64,000 nucleotides of DNA from Atopobiaceae bacterium (lineage in GTDB: Bacteria > Actinomycetota > Coriobacteriia > Coriobacteriales > Atopobiaceae), in contig CADFJN010000011.1 in NCBI GenBank assembly GCA_902834555.1, forward strand, positions 35,363 through 99,362, read 5' to 3'. The notes under the pieces were generated by a model. The model saw only the letters and a list, made by a program, of their open reading frames with translations, made no database searches and was not told the DNA's origin. This document shows, one piece after another, positions 34,779 to 43,750 of this stretch (within the stretch, counting starts at the first letter, position 1; each line of letters begins with the position of its first letter). Position numbers and translations under genes: made by a program.

Positions 34779-36176
34779 TTACGACAAGCTCCACACGCAG
34801 TAGCGCTCGAAGTCCGCGCCAGACCCCACCTGCCGCGCGTTCACACGCACCGAAAGGTTGCCGTCCGCCGGCACCGCGCAGGTCACCGTGGTATCGCTGC
34901 TCCAATCACGCAGCACGCCGGTCACGTTGCCGTCTACGTCGCACAGACAGAACTGGTACTCCACCTGCACGTTTGGGCCCGCATACGGCGTTGCCGTAAG
35001 CGTCGCCGTCCCATCCTCGACGCTCCCATCGAGCGTCACCGCCGAGATGTAGTCAATCGACGCCAGGTAGTCCGACCACCCCTCATACGAGTAGGACATC
35101 CCCGAAACGTCCTCACCGGCATCAAGCCGTCCAAGGTACTCCGCAAGCACTGCCGAGAAGCCCTCCGCGCCCGTGGCGTTAAGGTGCTCCCCGTCTGCAA
35201 AGTCCTCGGCAGGCGGGGCATAATAGTCATCCTTCAACAGGTTCGCGTCGAGGAACACACCGCCCGCGTACTCAACCAGGTCGCGTATCCTTGCCATCTG
35301 CTGGGGATACTCATCCCCGTAGCAGAGCACGTTGAAGGCAGGTCTCGGCGTCACCACAACCACAAGCTGCACGTCATTCTCGTTGCAAAGATCAATAATC
35401 TTCTGCAGCGTTGCCATGTTCTGGTCGGTGAAGTCTGTAATCGCATGGCTTGTTGTGGACATGGCTGCCTTAGCATTGCTTGTGTCCAGAAGGTAGTTGT
35501 AGTTGCCATACCCCTTGCCAACATAGGTCCATCCGGGCTCGCGCACTTTGGCCGCCTCAATGGGCGTCGTTCCGCCCAGGCGCATGCGCAGGTTATTCTC
35601 GATGCTCTGCATCCCGCCCTTCTCGTGCGCAATGATCCAGGGAAAGAGAACCTGCAGGAACTTGGAGCCAGTAAAGAAGCCGGAGCTGGTAAGCAGCCCC
35701 GCATAGTCGCCCATCGCCTTGGGCAGCGACTCGTAGGCCGCCTTGGTCTGCACGTAGGTGACATTGGCCTTGTCCCAGCTACCAAGCGACATGGTCTCGT
35801 AGTCAAGCCCCAAGATCACCCGCTTCACGCTATGCCCCGAGATGGCCTCGCTCACTGCCAGGTAGCTGTCCTCGAGCGGCTGGGCGGGCGTCGCAAGTGT
35901 AAAGCTGCTGGTGCCAAGCGCGTTATCAAGCACATTGGGGTCAATCGCGCGCTGTGCCGTTGAGGAGCCAACCACCGCGGTGTCAATGTTTTGGCTAGCC
36001 GCCGAGAAGTACTCGGACCACACGACCTCGCTCGTAGAGCCGTACGGATAGAGCGCGTAGACGAGAAGGACGTCCACACTAACAACGATGGCAACGATCA
36101 CCAAGGTCTCGACAACGCATTGCAGCGGGCTACGCGGCCCCTTGGAGGCGCGGCCTCCCGCATTTTTCGATGACAC
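34779..36176 (-). CDS. Membrane-anchored SGNH-hydrolase-like protein 1 of the Dlt-like operon
   Basis: The 465-residue protein has one N-terminal transmembrane helix (about residues 20-43) and an extracellular SGNH-type domain: nucleophile region VVGSSTAQRAIDPNVL with Ser near 71-72, and the Asp-His element FADGEHLNATG. A C-terminal beta-rich region of about 110 residues (VQVEYQFCLCDVDG, then SVRVNARQVG) recalls triple-Tyr/Ig-like domains. It is paralogous to the proteins at 36229 and 42269. The start is GTG 36176 after GAGGGGGG; longer frames run into the preceding gene. By position it plays a DltD- or AlgJ-like part in surface esterification. Confidence 0.78.
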   Translation of the reverse strand: MSSKNAGGRASKGPRSPLQCVVETLVIVAIVVSVDVLLVYALYPYGSTSEVVWSEYFSAASQNIDTAVVGSSTAQRAIDPNVLDNALGTSSFTLATPAQPLEDSYLAVSEAISGHSVKRVILGLDYETMSLGSWDKANVTYVQTKAAYESLPKAMGDYAGLLTSSGFFTGSKFLQVLFPWIIAHEKGGMQSIENNLRMRLGGTTPIEAAKVREPGWTYVGKGYGNYNYLLDTSNAKAAMSTTSHAITDFTDQNMATLQKIIDLCNENDVQLVVVVTPRPAFNVLCYGDEYPQQMARIRDLVEYAGGVFLDANLLKDDYYAPPAEDFADGEHLNATGAEGFSAVLAEYLGRLDAGEDVSGMSYSYEGWSDYLASIDYISAVTLDGSVEDGTATLTATPYAGPNVQVEYQFCLCDVDGNVTGVLRDWSSDTTVTCAVPADGNLSVRVNARQVGSGADFERYCVWSLS

Positions 36177-36228
36177 AAGAAGCCCCCCCTCAGGCGAAAG
36201 CAAGCGGGATAAACATGCCAATGCCACA

Positions 36229-37632
36229 CTAGTGAGGCAGCTTTTGCATGCAGTAGCGATCGTAGTCTGCCGTAGAGCCCACTTGTCGAGCACACACCAT
36301 GACATCGCCATGTGACCCTTGGGGCACGTCACAGCTATCCGAGCTGCTCCAGTCCTGGAGGACCGTCGTGCTCTGGTCCTTGTCAACCAGCAGGAACCGA
36401 TACTCCACTTGAACGTCCGTGCCGGTGTATGCCTGGGCGGAAACGACAGCGTTGCCATCGTCGCCCGTGTCGAGCCGCGAGACAACGGCCGAAATCTGGT
36501 GAATCGAGGCCAGATACTGGTTCCAGTCGTTGTAGGAGTACGAGAGGGACTCCACATCCTGGCCAGCATCAAGCGCCTGCAGGACACCCGCAAACGCCTG
36601 CGAGAAGCGCGTGGCGCCGGCGTAGTTGAGGTGCTCGCCATCCGCAAAGTCCCCGTCCTGAGGACTGTACGTCTCTGCATGCAGCATGTTGGCGTCCACG
36701 AAGGTGGCACCCTCTGCCTCGACCATCTGCTGCAGGCGCGACATCTGCTCGGGGTACTTCTCGCCGTAGACCAGCACGTTGAACGCCGGCCGCGGCGTCA
36801 CCACCACGACGAGCTGCACGCCGTTCTCGTTGCAAAGCTGAGCGATTGCCGTCATCTGGTCGAGTAGGGTCTGCTTGAAGTCGTCCAGGCCGTGGATGGA
36901 GACAGACGTGTCCTCTCGCGCCCGCGAGTAGTCGATGACGCTGTCGTAGTTGCCGTAGCCACGGCCGTAGTAGGTCCAGCCACCGTTCACGACCTTAGCC
37001 GCCTCAAGGACGTTGTCCCCGCTCATCCGCTCGCGCACGTTTGCGACGATGCTCTCACGGTTAAGCTTCACGTGGTTGTAGCCCCAAGGGAAGAGCGCGC
37101 ACAACGAATCTGCCCTTTGCCTAAAGCTGGGACTCACCAGGAGCTTCCAGTAGTCGGCAACAGCCTGGGGGAAGGACTCCCCGTCCATCTTGGCGCGCGC
37201 GAAGGCAACGTGCGAGCCCGACCAGTTCTCATACGAGAGCGACTCGTAGTCCACCCCCAGGATCACCCGGCGCACGTGGTGGTCCTCGATCGCCTGCTTG
37301 ACCGCCGTGTAGGAGTCGTCGAGCGGCTGTGCTGGTGTGGCCATCGAGAAGGTGCTCGTGCCCAGCGAGTTGTCGAGGACGGACGGATCAAAGGAACGCT
37401 GGGCCGTGGAGGAGCCGACAACTACGGTGTCGATGTTCTCCCCCGCAGAGGCGCGGTACTCACTCCACATGACGCTCGAGAGCGAACCATACTGTTCGAG
37501 GGCAAACGAGCAGATCACGTCAAAGGCCACAATGACGGCGACCACAACCAGCGTCTCGACGATCCGCCGGCGCCAGCTGCGGGGGGTTCCGCCAGAGGCG
37601 GCGCCTGCGCGCCTTTCCTTAGAAGTTCGCAT
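36229..37632 (-). CDS. Membrane-anchored SGNH-hydrolase-like protein 2 of the Dlt-like operon
   Basis: The 467-residue paralogue has a basic N-terminus, one transmembrane helix (VETLVVVAVIVAFDVICSFAL), the SGNH nucleophile VVGSSTAQRSFDPSVL, FADGEHLNYAGATRF for the catalytic Asp/His, and the same beta-rich C-terminal domain ending VCARQVGSTADYDRYC. Its ATG lies inside the last codons of the MBOAT gene (14-base overlap), so this MBOAT and SGNH are made as a pair. It is closer in sequence to the 42269 protein than to its neighbour at 34779. Confidence 0.82.
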   Translation of the reverse strand: MRTSKERRAGAASGGTPRSWRRRIVETLVVVAVIVAFDVICSFALEQYGSLSSVMWSEYRASAGENIDTVVVGSSTAQRSFDPSVLDNSLGTSTFSMATPAQPLDDSYTAVKQAIEDHHVRRVILGVDYESLSYENWSGSHVAFARAKMDGESFPQAVADYWKLLVSPSFRQRADSLCALFPWGYNHVKLNRESIVANVRERMSGDNVLEAAKVVNGGWTYYGRGYGNYDSVIDYSRAREDTSVSIHGLDDFKQTLLDQMTAIAQLCNENGVQLVVVVTPRPAFNVLVYGEKYPEQMSRLQQMVEAEGATFVDANMLHAETYSPQDGDFADGEHLNYAGATRFSQAFAGVLQALDAGQDVESLSYSYNDWNQYLASIHQISAVVSRLDTGDDGNAVVSAQAYTGTDVQVEYRFLLVDKDQSTTVLQDWSSSDSCDVPQGSHGDVMVCARQVGSTADYDRYCMQKLPH

Positions 37633-39202
37633 ACATGAACCCCCCGGCAGCGTTCTGCGTAATATAGCTCGTCACGACGATAAGCCCGATAACCACGCAG
37701 TAGAACAGTCCACGCAGCACGCAGTTCCAGCCGAGGATGCGTCCATCTACGTCCACGCCGCGCTCCTGTGCGAGGCTAACGATGAAGACAAGGAGGCATG
37801 CCACGGCTGTGAAGCCCATGAACTTGATCGCCGAGCCGTGGACGCCCGCCTGCGAGAGCCACAAGAAGAACTGCTGGGGCGCAAAGTTGGTGAAGGTGTT
37901 GCGCAGGCAGAGCAGGCTGTCGCCGAAGTCGTAGATGCGGTCGAAGTACCAGCCCACGTTGACCACGAGGAAGGTGCGCACCACGCAGAAGACGCGGTGG
38001 GCGCGCGAGCCCGTGTCCACGCGGAGCGCGGCGTTCACGCGGCGGAAGGCCGGGGCGAGGAGGTCGGCCACCGCGATCACCAGGCCGTTGTAGAGGCCCC
38101 AGGCGACGTAGTGGGGCTCCGCGCCGTGCCAGAGGCCCACGATGAGGAACACGAGGAGGTTGGCCACGCAGGCGGGCAGGGTCCGGCCCAGGTGCTCCCC
38201 CAGGCGCGAGGCCCTCGCGCCCAGCGCGCGCATGGGGCGCGTGACCGCGAACGGGAAGAACACGTAGTCGCGCATCCAGGTGCCGAGCGTTATGTGCCAG
38301 CGGCGCCAGAAGTCGGCGAGGGAGACCGAGAAGTACGGGCGGCGGAAGTTCTCGGCCATCCTGACGCCGAAGAGCGAGGAGGCCGCCTCCACCATGTCTA
38401 TGCCGCCGGAGAAGTCCCCGTACTGCTGGGCCGAGTAGAGCAGGATGCCGAAGACCACGACGCTGCCGGGGATGCCCGTGGTGACGTTTGAGAAGATGGC
38501 CTCGATGACCCCCACCAGCATGTTCGCGATGGCAATCTTCTTCAGGGCGCCGTAGCAAAAGCGCAGGATGGCGCAGTCATAGCGAACTGAGCGCGCCTCG
38601 TGGTACTCCAGGAGCTGCGGGGAGAGCTGCGCGTACCTGTTGATGGGCCCCTGGATGACCTGCGGGAACCAGGAGACGAAGAGCAGGTGCCTGAGGAAGT
38701 TCCGCTGGGGCTCGAAGCGGCCGTTGTAGGCGTCCACCAGGTAGGAGACCGCCTGGAAGGTGTAGAAGGAGATGCCCAGGGGCAGGAGCAGCCCCAGGCT
38801 GGTCGGGGACGCCGCCAGCCCCACCTCGTAGAGCAGCACGTTCCAGTACTTGAGGTAGGCGAGTATCCCGAAGCAGGCGAGGAGCGCCGCGACGAGCACC
38901 GCCCGGCGGCGCCCGGCCCAGGCGGCCTTCACGGCCCTGCGCGCCGCGCGGTCGGGGGCGGAGGCGCGCTCCTCCTTGCAGCGGGCGTCCATGCGCGCGA
39001 GCGCGAGGGGCGCCGCCCAGGTAATGGCGGCGCAGGCCAGCATGTAGGCGAGCGTCTGCCACCTGCCCACCAGGCAGTAGAAGGCCAGGCTCGCGGCGAG
39101 CAGGACCAGCCACTGTGCATTCCGAGAGAAGCGGCCTACCAGGTAGTAGGCCGCAAGCGACACCGCGAGGAACAGAAAAAACGAGAGTGAGAGCAGATCC
39201 AA
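37619..39202 (-). CDS. MBOAT-family acyltransferase 1 (DltB/AlgI-like)
   Basis: The 527-residue protein has many transmembrane helices and MBOAT signatures: LPLGISFYTFQAVSYLVDAYNG, NFLRHLLFVSWFPQVIQGPINR, and the catalytic-region His in GLWHGAEPHYVAWGLYNGL near residue 357. MBOATs pass an acyl or aminoacyl group from a cytoplasmic carrier to an outside acceptor. Residues about 31-435 look identical to MBOAT 2 at 43737, while the first 30 and last 90 residues differ. It follows the carrier-protein stop by 11 bases and overlaps SGNH 2. Confidence 0.9.
   Translation of the reverse strand: MDLLSLSFFLFLAVSLAAYYLVGRFSRNAQWLVLLAASLAFYCLVGRWQTLAYMLACAAITWAAPLALARMDARCKEERASAPDRAARRAVKAAWAGRRRAVLVAALLACFGILAYLKYWNVLLYEVGLAASPTSLGLLLPLGISFYTFQAVSYLVDAYNGRFEPQRNFLRHLLFVSWFPQVIQGPINRYAQLSPQLLEYHEARSVRYDCAILRFCYGALKKIAIANMLVGVIEAIFSNVTTGIPGSVVVFGILLYSAQQYGDFSGGIDMVEAASSLFGVRMAENFRRPYFSVSLADFWRRWHITLGTWMRDYVFFPFAVTRPMRALGARASRLGEHLGRTLPACVANLLVFLIVGLWHGAEPHYVAWGLYNGLVIAVADLLAPAFRRVNAALRVDTGSRAHRVFCVVRTFLVVNVGWYFDRIYDFGDSLLCLRNTFTNFAPQQFFLWLSQAGVHGSAIKFMGFTAVACLLVFIVSLAQERGVDVDGRILGWNCVLRGLFYCVVIGLIVVTSYITQNAAGGFMYANF
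37896..39112 (-). repeat. 1.2-kb duplicated block inside MBOAT 1
   Basis: The sequence matches 44014-45230 at a constant offset of 6118 bases, in direct orientation. I found no difference wherever I compared the two. The match ends sharply at both sides. Phe codons before Gly in this block are TTC, whereas the rest of the window mostly uses TTTGGC, so the block has its own base usage. Confidence 0.88.
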
Positions 39203-39213
39203 TGGTCCGACTC

Positions 39214-39465
39214 CTAGCCCTCCTCGTCCACCAGGCGCTTCACCATATCGAGCATTGCCTGGGCGCTGTTGAAGTTGTCAGGGACAATGTCCTTGGCGGG
39301 CACCGAGACGTCAAACTCGTCGTTGATGGAGCTGATGATGGAGAGGATATCAAAGGAATCCAGCACGCGGTCATCCACGAGTGTGGTGCAGTTCTCGTAG
39401 TCCACGTTGCCCTTAACATCCTCAAGCAGCTCAATCATGTGGTCGAGCGTCAGATCGTCATCCAT
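39214..39465 (-). CDS. Acyl/aminoacyl carrier protein (DltC-like)
   Basis: The 83-residue acidic protein has the 4'-phosphopantetheine attachment motif in VLDSFDILSII (Ser37). ATG 39465 follows TTGGAGG. It is the likely thioester carrier between the adenylating ligase (40730) and the MBOAT proteins. It follows the decarboxylase gene by 74 bases and precedes MBOAT 1 by 11. The length and placement match DltC. Confidence 0.9.
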   Translation of the reverse strand: MDDDLTLDHMIELLEDVKGNVDYENCTTLVDDRVLDSFDILSIISSINDEFDVSVPAKDIVPDNFNSAQAMLDMVKRLVDEEG

Positions 39466-39539
39466 GCTTGCCTCCAATAATGTCCGGCACATTTCTTCGT
39501 CACGCTGAAAGTCTATCGCAGTATGCACGCGGGGAATCC

Positions 39540-40727
39540 CTAGCAGCAGTTGTTAGGCCAAGTCTCCATGGACTCGCGCACCACGCGAACGCCACGGGCA
39601 TCGCGCAGGGCAACGGTGGGCATGGTCCGACTCAGGAACAGGTAAATCCCCTCGGTCACCGAGTACGCGCCAATGTTCTCAAAGGCGAGAAGGTCGCCCA
39701 CGCGCAGGTCCTCGAAGGGCGCCTTGCGCACAAGCACATCCGCCGTGGTGCAGAGGCTCCCGCAGAGCGCCCAGTCCCGCGAGGCGTCCTCTGCCCTCCC
39801 CTCGCGCACGCGCTCCTCGTGCGAGAGGTTGCGGATGCGCGGCTCCTTCATGCCCATCATCTGGCCAAAGTAGGTCACGTGGTTCATACCGCCATCGATG
39901 AAGGCGTAGCTCGTGCCCTCGTTGTCCTTCTCGTCCACCACGCGCGCCAGGTAGTAGCCGCACTCGGTTGCCAGGAAGCGACCCATCTCCACCTGCAGCT
40001 CAACGCGATTGGCCATGGCCGCAAGCTCCGGCGCAATGTCGCGCGCAGGGGCAAGCGTGTCCGAGAAGTCCTGCCCCTCGAAGAGCGGCACTGCCAGGCC
40101 GGGCCCGTACTCCAGGCGCTGGGCGCGCCAGTTGTGGTCGCGCTCCAGCTCGTCGATGAGCTCGGCGAGCATTGCCAGCTCCCGCTGCTGCCACTTGAGC
40201 TTGGCGCGCTGGGTGCCCACAAAGTAGTGGATGCCCACCAGCTCGCAGCCAGCAAGCTCGTCTCGGTGGTCAACCGCGTGGATGAGGTCCTCTCGGCTCA
40301 TGCCAAACTGGCTGCCGCCGTTCAAGCGCAGGAGCGTGGGCACCCGCACGCCGGCAGCGGCGGCCTCGGCATCTACCAGGGCAAGCTGTCCCAGCGACTC
40401 GGCCGTGAAGGTGCCCGCGCCATAGCGCAGCGCCTCGCGCACGTCCGCCGCCTGCTTGCACACGCCGGAGTAGACGATGCGCGCGGGGTCAACGCCGTCG
40501 CGCTCGCAGATGGCGAGCTCGCCGGGGCTGCAGACCTCGAGCGCATAGCCGTGCGCCAGGGCCGTGGGCGCCAGGAAGGGGTTCGCCTTGATCGAGTAGC
40601 AGAGGTCCACCTTGGGTCCCCAGATCTCTCGCACGGCGTCAAGGCGAGCGCCAAAGGTATGCGTGTCGAAGACGTAGGTGGGCGTGCCCAGCTCTTTGGC
40701 GCAGGCGAGAAGCTCTTCGTTGGTCAT
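39540..40727 (-). CDS. Fold-III PLP-dependent amino acid decarboxylase (LysA/BtrK-like)
   Basis: The 395-residue protein belongs to the diaminopimelate/ornithine decarboxylase family. The PLP lysine is Lys47 in LCYSIKANP, FGMS and YGPGLAVP are the substrate/PLP loops, and the catalytic Cys region is CGSLCTTADVLVRK, followed by GDLLAFENIGAYS. It ends in NNCC. Its ATG is 2 bases after the ligase stop, so it belongs to this operon rather than to lysine synthesis. BtrK of the butirosin pathway, in the same family, decarboxylates a glutamyl group held on a carrier protein, which makes a carrier-bound substrate plausible here. Confidence 0.85.
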   Translation of the reverse strand: MTNEELLACAKELGTPTYVFDTHTFGARLDAVREIWGPKVDLCYSIKANPFLAPTALAHGYALEVCSPGELAICERDGVDPARIVYSGVCKQAADVREALRYGAGTFTAESLGQLALVDAEAAAAGVRVPTLLRLNGGSQFGMSREDLIHAVDHRDELAGCELVGIHYFVGTQRAKLKWQQRELAMLAELIDELERDHNWRAQRLEYGPGLAVPLFEGQDFSDTLAPARDIAPELAAMANRVELQVEMGRFLATECGYYLARVVDEKDNEGTSYAFIDGGMNHVTYFGQMMGMKEPRIRNLSHEERVREGRAEDASRDWALCGSLCTTADVLVRKAPFEDLRVGDLLAFENIGAYSVTEGIYLFLSRTMPTVALRDARGVRVVRESMETWPNNCC

Positions 40728-40729
40728 GG

Positions 40730-42241
40730 CTACCTCCCCATTCCGTCGAGGGCCTTGCGGTCGATCTTGCCGTTCTTGGTGAGCGGCATCTGGTCCACGC
40801 GACGCACGTGGTTGGGCTCCATGTAGGGCGGAAGCGCCGCCGCAAGGGCGTCTGCCAGCCCCTTCTCGTCGATGTTGCCCACATAGTAGAGGCGGATGCG
40901 CTTGCGGCGCTGGTCGTAGGTGCAGCAGGCACGCTCCACGCCGTCGGTGGCCTGCGCCGCCGCCTCGATGTCGCCCAGCTCGATGCGCTGACCCATGTGC
41001 TTGATCTGGAAGTCCTTGCGCGAGGAGTACACCAGGTTGCCGTCCTGGTCGTACGTCGCCAGGTCGCCAGTGCGATAGATGGGCTCGAGCCAGCGGCCGT
41101 TGAGCGGGCTCTGCGTGAACGCCGCGGCGGTGCGCTCGGGGTCTCCCAGGTAACCCAGTCCCAGCGCCGTGCCCGAGACGCAGACCTCGCCCTCAATACC
41201 CGGAGCCGTGACCTCCTGGTTGTTCTCGTCCAGAAGGAAGACGCGCTCGTTGGGGAAGGCCTTGCCCATGGGGATGACCTCGTGCTTACCAAACTCGCGC
41301 TCCACCACGTAGTACGTGCAGTTGCAGGTGATCTCGGTGGGGCCGTAGAGGTTCACGTAGGTGGCATCTGGCAGGTAGCGGCGCCACACGGCCAGCTGCT
41401 TGGGCGGCATGACCTCGCCCGAGAAGAGCACGCGGCGCACCGTGGTGGGCACGCGGTAGTCGAAGCCGTTCATGATCGAGACGAAGCACATGGCCGAGAC
41501 CGCCCAGATGAGGGTTGTGGCCTGGGAGTCTGCCAGGTAGTCCATGAGCTTGGTGGGCTGCGTGAAGTACTCGCGCGGCACCAGCTGCAGCCGGGCGCCG
41601 CAGCGAAGCGCCGAGTAGATGTCCTTCACCGAGACGTCAAAGTCGAAGGGCGCCTGGTTGGCAATCACGTCGCTCTCACCAATGCCAAAGAGCTGGTCAA
41701 ACGTGGGAATGAAGTCGATGACCGAGCGATGCGAGACAACCACGCCCTTGGGCGTGCCCGTGCTGCCGCTCGTGAAGTTCACGTAGAGCGGGTCCACATC
41801 CAGCGCCTGGGCACGCCTACGCGCGAGAAGCCCCTCGTCCACGGGGCCGCCCACGATGTCCTCGATACGCGCGATCGTGATGCCCGTGGCGCCGAGAAGC
41901 TCCTGCGCCCGCGCCGCGTTCGCGGCGTCGGTGAGCACGCAGGAGGGAGCAAGCGCGTCGACGATGGCGTGGACGCGGCCCTCCGGCTGACGGATGTCAA
42001 TCACCGAGTAGAACCCGCCCGCGTAGACGGCACCCAGCATGCAGGCAAGCGCGCCGCAGCTCTTCTCGAGGAAGAGCGCCACGGCCTGGCGGGGCTGCGT
42101 GCGCGCCGCAAGCCACGTGCCGGCCGCTTGGGCCTCTCGACGCAGCTCGCCGTAGGTGAGGCTCGAGTCTGGGTCCGCCACGGCAACGCGCTCCGGCGTC
42201 GCCACGGCCGTGGCCTCGAGCCACTCGATTACGTTTCTCAT
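40730..42241 (-). CDS. Amino acid-carrier protein ligase (DltA-like adenylation enzyme)
   Basis: The 503-residue ANL-superfamily enzyme activates an amino acid as adenylate and loads it on the carrier. Core motifs: FTSGSTGTPKGVVVSH (A3), FDFDVSVKDIYSAL (A4, with the Asp that holds the alpha-amino group), NLYGPTEITCNC (A5), YRTGDLA (A7), LTKNGKIDRKAL (A10). Where D-alanine-specific DltA proteins, as I recall them, have FCGEV, this protein has FSGEV, which hints at a different substrate. ATG 42241 follows GGAGGGAGC. It sits between SGNH 3 and the decarboxylase. Confidence 0.9.
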   Translation of the reverse strand: MRNVIEWLEATAVATPERVAVADPDSSLTYGELRREAQAAGTWLAARTQPRQAVALFLEKSCGALACMLGAVYAGGFYSVIDIRQPEGRVHAIVDALAPSCVLTDAANAARAQELLGATGITIARIEDIVGGPVDEGLLARRRAQALDVDPLYVNFTSGSTGTPKGVVVSHRSVIDFIPTFDQLFGIGESDVIANQAPFDFDVSVKDIYSALRCGARLQLVPREYFTQPTKLMDYLADSQATTLIWAVSAMCFVSIMNGFDYRVPTTVRRVLFSGEVMPPKQLAVWRRYLPDATYVNLYGPTEITCNCTYYVVEREFGKHEVIPMGKAFPNERVFLLDENNQEVTAPGIEGEVCVSGTALGLGYLGDPERTAAAFTQSPLNGRWLEPIYRTGDLATYDQDGNLVYSSRKDFQIKHMGQRIELGDIEAAAQATDGVERACCTYDQRRKRIRLYYVGNIDEKGLADALAAALPPYMEPNHVRRVDQMPLTKNGKIDRKALDGMGR

Positions 42242-42268
42242 GTCCGCTCCCTCCCTGGGCAAGGAGAC

Positions 42269-43750
42269 CTAGCCCGAGATGTCCTGCATACAGTAGCGCT
42301 CGTATCCCACGGTCGTGCCTACCTTCCGCACGCAGACCTCGACCTCAGACGAGCCCTCGGGGAGCTCGTCCTGCGGGATGGAACAGGTGTCGCTCATGCT
42401 CCAGTCCTGGAGCAGCGTCGTCGTACCATCCGCCGCCACAAGCGAGAAGCGATACTCCACCTGCACGTTGGAGCCCGTGTAGGCAGTCGCCTTGACGACG
42501 GTGTTATTGTCCTCCATGCAGGAGGTCGAAGTGACGGCAGAGATGTCGTCTATGGATGCCAGGTACTGGTCCCACTGTTCGTACGAGTAGGTGAGGATTG
42601 AGGTGGAACCGCCGGCGTCCAGCGCCTGAAGTGCGCTCGCAAACGCATGCGAGAAGCGCGCGGCGCCATCGTGGTTGAGGTGCTCGCCGTCGTAGAAGTC
42701 GGTCTCATGTGGCTCGTACCAGCCACCCTTGGCAAGGTTGGCGTCGAGGAAGGTGCCTCCGACCTGCTCGACCACCTGCTGGAGGCGCGACATCTGCTCG
42801 GGGTACTTCTCGCCGTAGGCCAGCACGTTGAACGCAGGCCGCGGCGTCACCACCACCACGAGCTGCACGTCGTTCTCGCGGCAGAGGTCGCAGATGTTCT
42901 GAATCCAGTCGAGGCCCTGCTGGTCAAAGTCAGCCGGTCCCTCCTCCGTCACCGAGAGGCGGTCGCGCGCCGTTGAGTAGTCGAGCACGCCGTCGTAGTT
43001 GCCGTAGCCGCGTCCGTAGTAGGTCCAGCCGTCCATGACGCGCTCTGCCGCCTGGACGGGCGCAGTGCCACTCATGCGGTCGTTGAAGTTGGCCGCGATG
43101 TGCTCGGCGTCAAGTTCCACGTGGTTGTAGCCCCACGGGAAGAGCGCGCAGATGGAGTCTGCCCCATCGAAGAAAGAGGAGCTGGTGAGGAGCCCCCAGT
43201 AGTCGGCCACGGCCTGCGGGAGGGGCTCCCCCGCCATCTTGGCGCGTGCGAAGGCAACGTGCGAGCCCGGCCACTTGACCGTGGAGATGGACTCGTAGTC
43301 AAGGGCGAGAATCACGCGCTTCACGTGGTGGTCCTCGATCGCCTGCTTGGCGGCGGTGTGTGAGTCATCCAGCTCCTGAGCGGGGGTGGCCATGTTGAAG
43401 GTGGTGGAGCCCAGGGTTGTGTCGAGGACCGACGGGTCGAAGGAGCGCTGGCCGGTCGACGAGCCCACAATCACGGTGTCGATGTTCTCGCTTGCCGCAG
43501 CGCGGTACTCGTCCCACATCACGTTTGCCAGCGAGCTGTAGAGCTCGAAGCCCAGGGTAATGAGGACGTTTGCGCCAATGATGAGCGCGACAATAACGAT
43601 GACCTCGAGCGCGCGGTGCCACCCGTGGCGCGGGGCGCGGGGTTTGCGGGGCGCGGGGGTGCCGTTGGTCGCGGGCGTGCCGGCAGGCACGGTGGCCGTG
43701 GCCTTCTCGGGCACCTCGGCCTTCTCGACCTTCTCGCTAGAAGTTGGCAT
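42269..43750 (-). CDS. Membrane-anchored SGNH-hydrolase-like protein 3 of the Dlt-like operon
   Basis: The 493-residue paralogue has a longer, Pro/Ala/Lys-rich cytoplasmic N-terminus (about 55 residues), a transmembrane helix (ALEVIVIVALIIGANVLITLGF), the nucleophile region IVGSSTGQRSFDPSVL, YDGEHLNHDGAARF, and the shared beta-rich C-terminus. Its ATG 43750 overlaps the end of MBOAT 2 by 14 bases, exactly as SGNH 2 overlaps MBOAT 1. The identical overlap length shows that the MBOAT-SGNH unit was duplicated as a pair. Confidence 0.82.
   Translation of the reverse strand: MPTSSEKVEKAEVPEKATATVPAGTPATNGTPAPRKPRAPRHGWHRALEVIVIVALIIGANVLITLGFELYSSLANVMWDEYRAAASENIDTVIVGSSTGQRSFDPSVLDTTLGSTTFNMATPAQELDDSHTAAKQAIEDHHVKRVILALDYESISTVKWPGSHVAFARAKMAGEPLPQAVADYWGLLTSSSFFDGADSICALFPWGYNHVELDAEHIAANFNDRMSGTAPVQAAERVMDGWTYYGRGYGNYDGVLDYSTARDRLSVTEEGPADFDQQGLDWIQNICDLCRENDVQLVVVVTPRPAFNVLAYGEKYPEQMSRLQQVVEQVGGTFLDANLAKGGWYEPHETDFYDGEHLNHDGAARFSHAFASALQALDAGGSTSILTYSYEQWDQYLASIDDISAVTSTSCMEDNNTVVKATAYTGSNVQVEYRFSLVAADGTTTLLQDWSMSDTCSIPQDELPEGSSEVEVCVRKVGTTVGYERYCMQDISG

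Noticed and set aside
36177..36710. N-terminal extension of the SGNH 1 frame into the preceding gene
   Set aside because: The extension is Arg/Ser/Thr-rich shadow sequence over SGNH 2. A GTG at 36176 with GAGGGGGG upstream gives a normal anchor helix right after the start.
39540..40727. Diaminopimelate decarboxylase of lysine biosynthesis (lysA)
   Set aside because: The family fits, but the gene is coupled to an adenylating ligase and a carrier protein, ends unusually in NNCC and has no lysine-pathway neighbour.
39540..40727. Alanine racemase supplying D-alanine
   Set aside because: The sequence has the decarboxylase-type C-terminal motif CGSLCTTAD and lacks the racemase catalytic Tyr region; overall it aligns with the DAPDC/ODC group.
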